Positions 8,236 through 15,320 of a stretch of DNA of 47,899 nt are shown piece after piece. The notes under the pieces were generated by a model. That model worked only from the letters and a program-made list of their open reading frames with translations, was not told the origin of the DNA and searched no databases. The stretch covers positions 2,603-50,501 of the forward strand of contig NZ_VITN01000033.1 of assembly GCF_007828045.1 (NCBI RefSeq), read 5' to 3'. Every line of letters starts with the position of its first letter. Within the stretch, counting starts at the first letter, position 1. A program made the translations under genes and the position numbers. The stretch is from Nitrospirillum amazonense. Its GTDB lineage: Bacteria > Pseudomonadota > Alphaproteobacteria > Azospirillales > Azospirillaceae.

Positions 8236-9561
8236 ATGCGTGAAGTCGCACGTCCGGTGCCGAACCCATTGTTGCGCCCCGTTGTGGAAACGTTTCCAGT
8301 GGCCGCCCTGGCCATGATGCTGTCCGGGGCCGCCCTGGCCGCCGAACCAGGCACGGGCGATACCATCGACTGGCTGGCCAGCTACACGGGCGAGGCGGCG
8401 GCCAACCCCAGCGGCGGCATGCGCCAGGGGGCGGCCTATGCCGGCCAAATTCTGCTGGGCGCGGACGTGAACCTGAACAACGCCATGGACTGGAGCGGGG
8501 GCACCCTGCACGTCGCCGCGGTGAACCGCCACGGCAGCAACCTGGCGGCCCAGTATCTGGGCAGCACCACCTCTTTGCAGGAGATTTATGGCGCGCAGAA
8601 CACGCGCCTGGCCCGCTTCACGGTGGAACAGTCCCTGCTGGACGGCCGCCTGGTGGTGGAAGGGGGGCGCACGGTGGCCAACATCAGCTTCCTCGGGTCA
8701 TCGCTCTGCGCCAATTTCCAGATCAACTCCGCCTGCGGCAACCCCACCTTCGTCTTCAAAACCAGCAGCTTCACCTGGTGGCCGGTATCCAGCTGGGGCG
8801 CCCACGCCACCGCCTGGCTGACACCCACGGTCTATCTGCATGTCGGCGCCTACGAAGTGAACCCCAGCCACCAGTCCAGCACCGAGCACGGCTTCGATTG
8901 GGGCACGTCCACCGCCACGGGCGCCATCGCGCCGATGGCGCTGGGGTATCAGACGACGTTTGACAACGACCGCCTGCCCCGCAAATACGAAGTCGGCGGC
9001 TGGTACGACGGCGCCGATTATACCGACCCGCTCCGCGACGCGAGCGGGCGCGCCGCCGTGACCAGCGGCCAACCCAACGCCACCCTGAACGGCCGGTCGG
9101 GCGTGTTCTTCCGTTTCGAACAAATGGTGCTGCGCCCCGACGACACGTCGCAGCGGGGCTTGACCCTGTTCGGCGTGGCGATGACGGGCGTAAGCGGCCG
9201 GCTGATCGAAGACCATTTCCTGGAACTGGGCTTGGTCCAGCGCGGCACCTTCACGGGACGTGACAACGATACCATCGGCTTCGTCGTGAACCAGCAAAAG
9301 TACAGCCACGACGCCCTGGAGGCCCTGAGCTTGGCCCGCGCGGCGGCTGGCGGCCGCGGCACGCCGGCGGACGACCAGATCATGATGGAGTTGAGCTACG
9401 GCGTGCAACTGGACCGCGCCATTCGCATCCAGCCCAACCTGCAATATGTCATCCATCCGGACCAGTTCAGCGACCCCGCCCGCCTGCACGACGCCCCGGA
9501 CGCTTTCGTCATCGGCTTGCGGTTCGACCTGGACCTCGCGGCGATCCTGCGGGGGCGCTAG
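8236..9561 (+). CDS. oprB: OprB-family carbohydrate-selective porin
   Basis: A 441-residue outer-membrane beta-barrel for sugar entry. The N-terminus is a signal peptide: Arg-containing n-region, hydrophobic PVAALAMMLSGAALA, and cleavage expected near ALA-AE (about residue 35). OprB-type features include ARFTVEQSLLDGRLVVEGGR, a Cys pair in CANFQINSACGNP, and a C-terminal strand ending FDLDLAAILRGR. The start at 8236 is set by AGGGAGGG at 8221-8228. It follows fruA by 70 bp and carries a perfect FruR-type operator within its signal-peptide codons, tying it to fructose induction. Confidence 0.88.
   Translation: MREVARPVPNPLLRPVVETFPVAALAMMLSGAALAAEPGTGDTIDWLASYTGEAAANPSGGMRQGAAYAGQILLGADVNLNNAMDWSGGTLHVAAVNRHGSNLAAQYLGSTTSLQEIYGAQNTRLARFTVEQSLLDGRLVVEGGRTVANISFLGSSLCANFQINSACGNPTFVFKTSSFTWWPVSSWGAHATAWLTPTVYLHVGAYEVNPSHQSSTEHGFDWGTSTATGAIAPMALGYQTTFDNDRLPRKYEVGGWYDGADYTDPLRDASGRAAVTSGQPNATLNGRSGVFFRFEQMVLRPDDTSQRGLTLFGVAMTGVSGRLIEDHFLELGLVQRGTFTGRDNDTIGFVVNQQKYSHDALEALSLARAAAGGRGTPADDQIMMELSYGVQLDRAIRIQPNLQYVIHPDQFSDPARLHDAPDAFVIGLRFDLDLAAILRGR
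8284..8299. promoter_or_regulatory. intragenic FruR-type operator in oprB
   Basis: TGGAAACGTTTCCA at 8285-8298 is a perfect 14-bp palindrome and the best copy of the motif found before fruB and fruR. It is read as codons for VETFPV in the porin signal peptide, about 50 bp after the start codon. A bound LacI-type repressor here could act as a roadblock. Alternatively it may control an internal start, but the only in-frame ATGs after it would leave a signal peptide too short to work. Confidence 0.75.
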
Positions 9562-9634
9562 CGCCCCGATACGGCCGTGCGTCATGGATGCGGGCGAAAT
9601 GGGTAACGCCCGACATTCCCCCACGGGACTGTGA

Positions 9635-9656
9635 AAGGGCGCCGAAATGAGCCCTT
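9635..9656. terminator. possible bidirectional hairpin between convergent porin genes
   Basis: AAGGGC (9635-9640) and GCCCTT (9651-9656) form a 6-bp stem with a 10-nt loop in the 123-bp gap between two convergent oprB genes. No clear U-run follows on either strand, so termination is only plausible. Nothing else was seen in the gap. Confidence 0.35.
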
Positions 9657-9684
9657 GGGCAAAGGTGGGTAACGTTCTGAAACC

Positions 9685-11133
9685 TTACCGCCAGACGGGG
9701 AAGCCCAACACGGCGCCCAATTCGACCGATAACCGCACGCCAAACGCCAGGATGTCTTCGGACTGATGGAGTGCGCCGGGCCTCAGGATGTTATCAGGGT
9801 TCACGACATACTGGATGTTGGGGCTGACTTTGATGCCGCGTGCGACCTTGTAGCCATAGTTGATTTCGAAGATGCTTTCGGCATTGTGCACGGGATCGGT
9901 GCCCCCGGCCGCGGCACGCGAGGCCCGCAGGAAATCAACCTCCCGCGGGCCCAGCTGAATATAGCTGCCGACGATGCCGAAGGTATCGTCCGGCCGGCTC
10001 TCGAACGGCCCCGTCAACACGAAACCCAGCAGGGTCTGCTTCTTGAATTGGGTGAAGTCCGCGGTCGAACCAATCATGCCGCCGAACAGCGTCAGGTTGC
10101 GCTGCCGATCCCCGCTGAAGCGGGCCACGACCATGTCCCCCATGGCGTACCATCCGGTTTGGCCTTCATCATGGATCAGTGCCGCGCCTTTGTAGGCGAT
10201 GCGCGACACGCCGCGACTGTTAAGGAAAGGGTCCGAAACGGGGGACGTATTGCGGAAGCCGCCCAACCGCAGGTGATAGGCATAGTCCTCCAGGGGTGAG
10301 GCGGACTGGAAGCCCATCTCACCCGCGGTTTGCACCCCCGTGCCATCCTTGATCGACCAGTCGAACCCGTTGGTGGGGATGAGGGAAGTGTTGGCCTCGA
10401 ACGCGCCCGCCTGGACATAGAAGGTCTTGGACAAGGTGGCCTTCACCCGCCCGCCCCATGTGCCATAGGGGAAGAACGACAGAGTCCTGTTTTGGATCGG
10501 CAGCACGGCGGGGTTGAAGCAAACGGAGTTGTTCTGGAAGTTGCAGTAAATGGTCGAGGCGTTAAAGAAGGTCAGCGCCGAGACACGCCCGCCGGTGACA
10601 TTGATCTTGCCGTCAAACAAATCCTGGTCCAGCGACAGGGCGGACAGGCGCATGTTGTGGTAGGTCTTGAAGCGCGTCTGAAAGCTGACCGCATTCAGAG
10701 TGTGCTCGGCGGCCAGCGATGTGCCGATCGATTCATTGATCGACATGTGGAATGTCGCCCCCGTCCAGCCAACCATTTTATCAAGGTCGAGGTCGGTACC
10801 GAATGGGGTGGCCAGGGAATTGGCGCTGCCCCGTCCCTGGCCACCCGTGGTGTTGGCCGCGAACTCGTCCACCAGCAAAGCGCGCAGATAAATGCCACGG
10901 TCGGCCAGGGCCTGGCCCACGTCCCTGAACGGGCCGTCTGGCGGTGGGGGCGTGAACCCGCTTCCCGGAGGCGGTAGGATATGAAGTTGCGGGATGACCC
11001 GGGCGCGGTCGGTTTGCGCGGTCGGGGCCGGTTGTTCTTCGGCGGTGGCCGCCGGCTTCTCTTGTATGGTTTCAGCTAGACTGGAGGTCGTGCCCAAGAC
11101 GATGCACCCCACCAGTGCCGCCAGCATTTTCAT
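9685..11133 (-). CDS. second OprB-family carbohydrate porin
   Basis: A 482-residue outer-membrane porin with a signal peptide (MKMLAALVGCIVLGTTSSLA, then an Ala/Pro/Glu-rich linker). The barrel is paralogous to the upstream OprB: LSLDQDLFDGKINVTGGR matches the same segment, and the Cys pair recurs as YCNFQNNSVCFNP. It ends in a typical aromatic strand (VRLSVELGAVLGFPVWR). A good GGGGAGG ribosome site precedes the ATG. It lies downstream of the MFS transporter and DHDPS-type lyase on the same strand, so it probably admits their substrate rather than fructose. Confidence 0.85.
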   Translation of the reverse strand: MKMLAALVGCIVLGTTSSLAETIQEKPAATAEEQPAPTAQTDRARVIPQLHILPPPGSGFTPPPPDGPFRDVGQALADRGIYLRALLVDEFAANTTGGQGRGSANSLATPFGTDLDLDKMVGWTGATFHMSINESIGTSLAAEHTLNAVSFQTRFKTYHNMRLSALSLDQDLFDGKINVTGGRVSALTFFNASTIYCNFQNNSVCFNPAVLPIQNRTLSFFPYGTWGGRVKATLSKTFYVQAGAFEANTSLIPTNGFDWSIKDGTGVQTAGEMGFQSASPLEDYAYHLRLGGFRNTSPVSDPFLNSRGVSRIAYKGAALIHDEGQTGWYAMGDMVVARFSGDRQRNLTLFGGMIGSTADFTQFKKQTLLGFVLTGPFESRPDDTFGIVGSYIQLGPREVDFLRASRAAAGGTDPVHNAESIFEINYGYKVARGIKVSPNIQYVVNPDNILRPGALHQSEDILAFGVRLSVELGAVLGFPVWR

Positions 11134-11151
11134 GGATAAAGCCTCCCCGTT

Positions 11152-11177
11152 CGGACTTCGTCTCGCGCGAAGTTCCG
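11152..11177 (-). promoter_or_regulatory. inverted repeat in oprB2 leader
   Basis: CGGACTTCG (11152-11160) and CGAAGTTCCG (11168-11177) form an inverted repeat with a one-base bulge and a 7-nt loop. It lies in the 84-bp gap between the MFS gene and the porin, just upstream of the porin ribosome site. It could be an mRNA hairpin separating the two genes or a protein site; neither is proven. Confidence 0.35.
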
Positions 11178-11217
11178 TTGAAATTGTTGGAATGCGTCGG
11201 ATGCCGTCGCCCGAGGT

Positions 11218-12615
11218 TCAGGGCGACAGGGTTTCCAGGGACTTCCCGGTTGTTTCCGGCGCGCGCAGCCAGACGGCCAGGCCGGTGAAGGCTGACATGG
11301 CGGCGAAGACCAGAAAGACGGGCGCCACCGGGCCTTGCGCGACGATCATGCCGATCACCCAAGGCCCCGCCATGGACCCGGCGCGCAGCCAGGCGCTGCC
11401 CAGGCCGGCCCCCAAGGACCGCAGCCGCGTCGGATAAAGCTCACCGGAATAGAGGTAGAGGGAATAGGTGACGGTCTGGATGGCGGCAAAGGCGGGCGTG
11501 GCGAGCAACAACACGGCGAGCGCGCTGCTGGCCCCTTCCAGGTAGAGGGCCGCCAGCGGGAAAACGGCGAAGGCCAAGGCGCCGACATACCAGCGGCGGC
11601 GGCCCACCCGGTCGATGACCAAGGCGCAGATGAAAGAGGCCACCAAGGCGGCACCGGTGGTAATGAAGCCATAACCGATGGCCTGCCCGACCGGCATATT
11701 GAAGACCGTCTTGTATAGGGTCGGCAACCACGTGATCAAACCGTTGTTGATCATGTAAGCGCCAAACCACATGACCCACAGCAGCAGGGTGCGCGGGCCG
11801 TAGAGCGGGCCGAACAGCTCCCTCACCGAGCCCTGGGCTTTTGGAGCGGTCACCGTCGCGGAAATGACGGGTTCCGGCAGAACCTTGCCATCGCGGATGG
11901 CGCTGGCCTCAAGGCGGGCCACGATGGCCTCGGCCCGCGCCATCCGCCCCTTGCTGATCAGCCAGCGCGGGCTTTCCGACAGGAAGAAGCGCAGCGGGAT
12001 GACCAGGGCGACCGGCACCATCCCCACGATGAACATGGCCTTCCAGCCAGCCTCGGGAACCAGCACCAGGCCGATCGCACCGGCGGACGTGAGGCCCACC
12101 AGGAACAGCAGTTCGTACAGCAGGAAGAAACGTCCCCGCTTCTTCGCACCCGACAACTCGTTGACATAGGCGCTGGCCACCGGAACTTCGCCACCGGTCC
12201 CGATGCCTTGCAGGAAGCGGAACAGCATGAGGGAATGCGCGTCCCAGGCGAAGATGCAGGCGCAGCTCATGGCCGCGAAGATGGCGATGGCCATGGCCAG
12301 GACGGGCAACCGCCCCAGGCGCTCCGCCAGCCAGCCGAAGATGACCGCGCCGATCAGCTGGCCGAAATATCCGGATGAGATGATGGCGGCGGTGGTCGCC
12401 GGCGCCAGCGCCCATTCCTTGGACAGGATGGGCATGGCGTAGGCGATGGCGATGGTCGTGTAGCCGTCGAAAAAGGTCGCCATGCCGACGCATCCGCGCG
12501 CCCACATGACCGGCTTGGTTACCGGCAAGCGCTCCAGCCTGGCGATGAGGGCGGCACCTCCGGTCGTGGACGTGGCGCTCCGTCGCTCCGCGCCGTCCCG
12601 CGAAATCATATTCAT
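11218..12615 (-). CDS. MFS transporter (sugar/organic-acid:H+ symporter type)
   Basis: A 465-residue inner-membrane carrier with about 12 hydrophobic segments. Family motifs visible: GWLAERLGRLPVLAMA (loop 2-3), FRFLQGIGTGGEVPVASAYV (helix 4), SESPRWLISKGR before the central loop, and DRVGRRRW in the second half. These point to the sugar-porter/aromatic-acid symporter side of the MFS. The start at 12615 (MNMISRDG) is favoured by GGGAGGG 4 nt upstream; a second ATG two codons on is equally possible, while a longer N-terminal extension encodes no membrane-protein-like sequence. The substrate is unknown; context suggests a sugar acid. Confidence 0.85.
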   Translation of the reverse strand: MNMISRDGAERRSATSTTGGAALIARLERLPVTKPVMWARGCVGMATFFDGYTTIAIAYAMPILSKEWALAPATTAAIISSGYFGQLIGAVIFGWLAERLGRLPVLAMAIAIFAAMSCACIFAWDAHSLMLFRFLQGIGTGGEVPVASAYVNELSGAKKRGRFFLLYELLFLVGLTSAGAIGLVLVPEAGWKAMFIVGMVPVALVIPLRFFLSESPRWLISKGRMARAEAIVARLEASAIRDGKVLPEPVISATVTAPKAQGSVRELFGPLYGPRTLLLWVMWFGAYMINNGLITWLPTLYKTVFNMPVGQAIGYGFITTGAALVASFICALVIDRVGRRRWYVGALAFAVFPLAALYLEGASSALAVLLLATPAFAAIQTVTYSLYLYSGELYPTRLRSLGAGLGSAWLRAGSMAGPWVIGMIVAQGPVAPVFLVFAAMSAFTGLAVWLRAPETTGKSLETLSP

Positions 12616-12696
12616 TCGACCCTCCCAGTGGACGCACGCCTTCCCGCCCCGGCGCACCGGTGCGCGGCATGTCTTATTGTCTTTATACGGGTGGTC

Positions 12697-12725
12697 AAGG
12701 CACCCCAGGAACCCCGGGGCGCCTT
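12697..12725 (-). terminator. hairpin between lyase and MFS genes
   Basis: On the minus strand AAGGCGCCCC pairs with GGGGTGCCTT (10 bp including one G-U) around a 9-nt loop, starting 11 bp after the lyase stop codon. No U-run follows, so it may be a partial terminator or mRNA stabiliser inside the operon. A separate perfect palindrome, GCGCACCGGTGCGC, lies at 12652-12665 in the same gap. Confidence 0.45.
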
Positions 12726-12735
12726 GCAACGGGGA

Positions 12736-13698
12736 CTAGATGATAGACGCCGCCTTCAGCGCCGCCTTGATCTCGGCCTCCGCCTCGGCGGACAGGTCGC
12801 GAAGAGGGGAGCGGATGGTCGCGTTTTTGAGGATGCCGCGGGCGACCAGCGCGATCTTCAGGGCCACCGTGCCCTCCATATGCGATCCGCGATGGTAGAT
12901 AGCCTTGGTGACCGGCAGCAGCTGGTCATGGATCTTCCGGGCCTTCGGGTAATCCTTGGCCTTCCCGGCGGCGATGAAGTCCACCAACAACTCGGGCGCC
13001 ACGTTGCCGTATCCGACCAGCGCCCCGTCCACGTCGAACATGGTGTGCAGCAGGTATTCGTCGTGGCAGGTCAGGATCTGCAGATCCGGGAACTCGTTGC
13101 GCAGCACCGGGATCTCCGTGTCCCAGCGGCGCATGTTGCGCACGCCGTTCTTGGTGGCCACCACGCCCGGCTGGGCAGCGATCTCCAGCTGGGTTTTCAG
13201 GTTGTAGCTGGCCTTGGTGACATCGGGGTATTGGAACAATATGCACTGCAGGCCCGACTCTTCATGGATGGCCTTGTAGCGATCCTGCGGTGCCCCATCC
13301 TGGAAGCCGAAACGCAGCCAACCGTGGGAAGGGTAGACCAGGGCGCCGATGGCACCCGCATCGGCGGCGCGGCGCGCTTCCTTGGCGGCCACTTCCGTGC
13401 CCTCGCCGGTAATGCCGGCGATGATGGGAACCTGGCCGCCCACCGCCTCCACCAGCGTTTCGATGAGCTTCACCTGTTCATCCTGGGTCAGGAAGGTGCC
13501 TTCGCCGGCATGCCCCAGGCAAACCAGACTTTTCACACCCTTAATCGAGACCAGCCATTTGGCCAGCGCGGCATTGGCCTCGTAGTCCACCTTGCCGTCC
13601 TTGGTGAAGGCCGTCACCGGGGCGGGACTCAGGCCGCGCAAATCCATGACGGGGGTACGGAAGGCAGACTTCTCCTGCCGGGAGATGGGCGCGTTCAT
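12736..13698 (-). CDS. DHDPS/N-acetylneuraminate-lyase superfamily aldolase
   Basis: A 320-residue class I aldolase/dehydratase of the DapA superfamily (TIM barrel). Visible sites: the substrate loop LGHAGEGTFLTQDEQ (place of GTTGE in DapA), the catalytic Tyr in FQYPDV, and the Schiff-base Lys in VVATKNGVRNM. The loop differs from true DapA, and the neighbours are a porin, an MFS carrier and a LacI regulator. A catabolic role on a 2-keto-3-deoxy sugar acid or related pyruvate aldol is therefore more likely than lysine biosynthesis. The start MNAPISR at 13698 has a GAGGAAA ribosome site. It is divergent from the LacI gene across a long palindrome. Confidence 0.82.
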   Translation of the reverse strand: MNAPISRQEKSAFRTPVMDLRGLSPAPVTAFTKDGKVDYEANAALAKWLVSIKGVKSLVCLGHAGEGTFLTQDEQVKLIETLVEAVGGQVPIIAGITGEGTEVAAKEARRAADAGAIGALVYPSHGWLRFGFQDGAPQDRYKAIHEESGLQCILFQYPDVTKASYNLKTQLEIAAQPGVVATKNGVRNMRRWDTEIPVLRNEFPDLQILTCHDEYLLHTMFDVDGALVGYGNVAPELLVDFIAAGKAKDYPKARKIHDQLLPVTKAIYHRGSHMEGTVALKIALVARGILKNATIRSPLRDLSAEAEAEIKAALKAASII

Positions 13699-13748
13699 GG
13701 GTTTCCTCACAGTTATCGGTTTCAGGCGACGTTCCATCATCAGGTGAG

Positions 13749-13782
13749 GGATCGATCGCGGGAACGTTCCCACGATCGATCC
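13749..13782. promoter_or_regulatory. 34-bp near-perfect palindromic operator
   Basis: The sequence is a palindrome over 34 bp with one mismatched pair. Its centre GGGAACGTTCCC (13760-13771) is the CG-centred core typical of LacI-family operators, and each side carries GGATCGATCG or its complement. It lies between the divergent lyase and LacI genes, 50 bp upstream of the lyase ATG, so it is the likely operator for both. Confidence 0.8.
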
Positions 13783-13874
13783 AAAGCATACTGGAGTCAA
13801 GCCTGATGTTGAGGCATACAAAAGGGAGGTGGGGCACGCACCGCGCCCGTCGCGTGGATGGTGGGGAGATTCTG

Positions 13875-14909
13875 TTGTCGGATAAGGAAGACCTGGTTGG
13901 CCGCCCTGGGCGGGTGACATTGCACGATGTGGCGGCGGCGGCGGGGGTGTCCAAGTCCACCGTGTCGCGCATCCTGGATGAACGATTGCCCCAGTCGGAT
14001 AGCGAGACAGCCAGGCGGGTCCGCCAAGTCGCGGCCGGCCTCGGCTATATCCGCGATATCTCAGCCGCCAGCCTGCGGCGCGGAAATACGATGACCATCG
14101 GTGTGATCGTGCCGCGCCTGACGGACACGGCCATGGCGATGCTTTATGAAGCGCTGACCAAGGCGTGCGTCCGTTCCGGACGGTTCGCCATCGTCGCCAC
14201 GACGGACGACAGGCCCAAGGCCGACAGGATGGCGGCGGAGACCTTGCTGCGCCGGGGGGTTGACGGCCTGGTCTTGTCCACGGCCCGCCAGGATGATGAC
14301 TTTCCCAGCGATCTGACGCGGCGCGGCGTGCCCCATGTCCTGGCTTTGCGCACGGACGGCCACAGCCTGTCCTCGGTTGGCGATGACATGTTGGGTGGCT
14401 ACCTCGCGACCCGGCATCTGCTCGATCTGGGGCACCGCCATATCGGCCTGATTGCCGGCCCCTCCTACGCGTCAAGCGCACGCGGCCGCGTCCAGGGATA
14501 TAGGCAGGCGCTTGACGAGGCCGGCGTGGCACAGGATCCCGCCTATATCGTCGAGTCAACGTTCGGCATTGAGTCCGGCGCCGAAGCGGCCATGGCCTTG
14601 ATGCGCTTGGACCCCAAGCCGACCGCCGTTTTCGCGGTCAACGACAACACCGCCATCGGCGCCCTGTCGGCGCTTACCAGGCTGGGTTTAACGGTCCCGG
14701 GCGACGTCTCCCTCGTGGGCTACAACGACATTCCCATCGTCGGACACCTGCCCACGCCGTTGACCACGTTGCGGGTGCCTTTCGACCAGATCGCATCGGT
14801 CGCGCTTGAATTGCTTACGGAAGAGCCGACTGAGGTGAGCGACAGGATCAGGGTTTCCGCACCGACGCTGATCCCCCGCCGATCCACGGCGCCACGGCAT
14901 CGCAACTGA
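13875..14909 (+). CDS. LacI/GalR-family transcriptional regulator
   Basis: A 344-residue repressor from the TTG at 13875, which has GGGGAG at 13863-13868 correctly spaced. An ATG at 13806 would add 23 residues of basic, unconserved sequence. The helix-turn-helix TLHDVAAAAGVSKSTVSRIL (about 15-34) and hinge GYIRDISAASLRRGNT lead to a ligand-binding core (TIGVIVPRLTDTAMAMLYEA; later AVNDNTAIGALSAL and VSLVGYNDIPI). Divergent from the lyase-MFS-porin genes, it very likely controls them through the intervening palindrome. The effector is unknown; a sugar acid or its breakdown product is the reasonable guess. Confidence 0.85.
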   Translation: MSDKEDLVGRPGRVTLHDVAAAAGVSKSTVSRILDERLPQSDSETARRVRQVAAGLGYIRDISAASLRRGNTMTIGVIVPRLTDTAMAMLYEALTKACVRSGRFAIVATTDDRPKADRMAAETLLRRGVDGLVLSTARQDDDFPSDLTRRGVPHVLALRTDGHSLSSVGDDMLGGYLATRHLLDLGHRHIGLIAGPSYASSARGRVQGYRQALDEAGVAQDPAYIVESTFGIESGAEAAMALMRLDPKPTAVFAVNDNTAIGALSALTRLGLTVPGDVSLVGYNDIPIVGHLPTPLTTLRVPFDQIASVALELLTEEPTEVSDRIRVSAPTLIPRRSTAPRHRN

Positions 14910-14996
14910 GACTCTGGGTGACGGCAACGTAGATCGAAGCTTGAAACGTAATTGTTCGACCAGGCGGCCGGAGCCTCCCGAGTGGCCCGAGCTGAA

Positions 14997-15320
14997 TTAT
15001 CGCACTTCTTTCGCGGCGTGTCGGCGGCGCGGTTTTCTCAAGGACAGAAGCGTCAAGGACAGGGCCACGGCGAACGCACCGGTGGTCAACGCCGTGATCC
15101 AGAGGATGACACCAATAGCGGTACCGTCATTCGTTATCGCCAAAATTAAAGCGCCAGCCCAACAAGCCACCGCCGCCAACCGCAGGGGAAAAGCGTGCCG
15201 GTGGCTGACGGCTCGGCGGCGGCCTACGAGGTCCAGCCAATGGCGGTCCAGCCCCAAGGCGGTCATCGCCATGCCTGAGGTGGCGAGGAGGAAAACGCCC
15301 AATTGCTGCGTGTCAGCCAT
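14997..15320 (-). CDS. DUF3325-type small membrane protein
   Basis: A 107-residue protein with about three hydrophobic helices (QLGVFLLATSGMAMTALGL; FPLRLAAVACWAGALILAI; TALTTGAFAVALSLTLLSL) and a basic tail. It matches the small DUF3325 proteins that follow PepSY and DUF3649 genes beside TonB siderophore receptors. Its start overlaps the PepSY gene by 8 bp, so it is the last gene of the leftward siderophore operon. The molecular role is unknown; it is presumed to be an accessory part of the inner-membrane iron-release system. The 87 bp between it and the LacI gene hold no recognisable feature. Confidence 0.7.
   Translation of the reverse strand: MADTQQLGVFLLATSGMAMTALGLDRHWLDLVGRRRAVSHRHAFPLRLAAVACWAGALILAITNDGTAIGVILWITALTTGAFAVALSLTLLSLRKPRRRHAAKEVR

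Noticed and set aside
12616-12729. Longer start for the MFS transporter
   Set aside because: The extra 38 residues are not conserved-looking, and GGGAGGG sits correctly before the ATG at 12615.
13699-14559. N-terminal extension of the DHDPS-type lyase
   Set aside because: The extension is low-complexity sequence antisense to the LacI gene. The ATG at 13698 has a ribosome site and starts the conserved protein.
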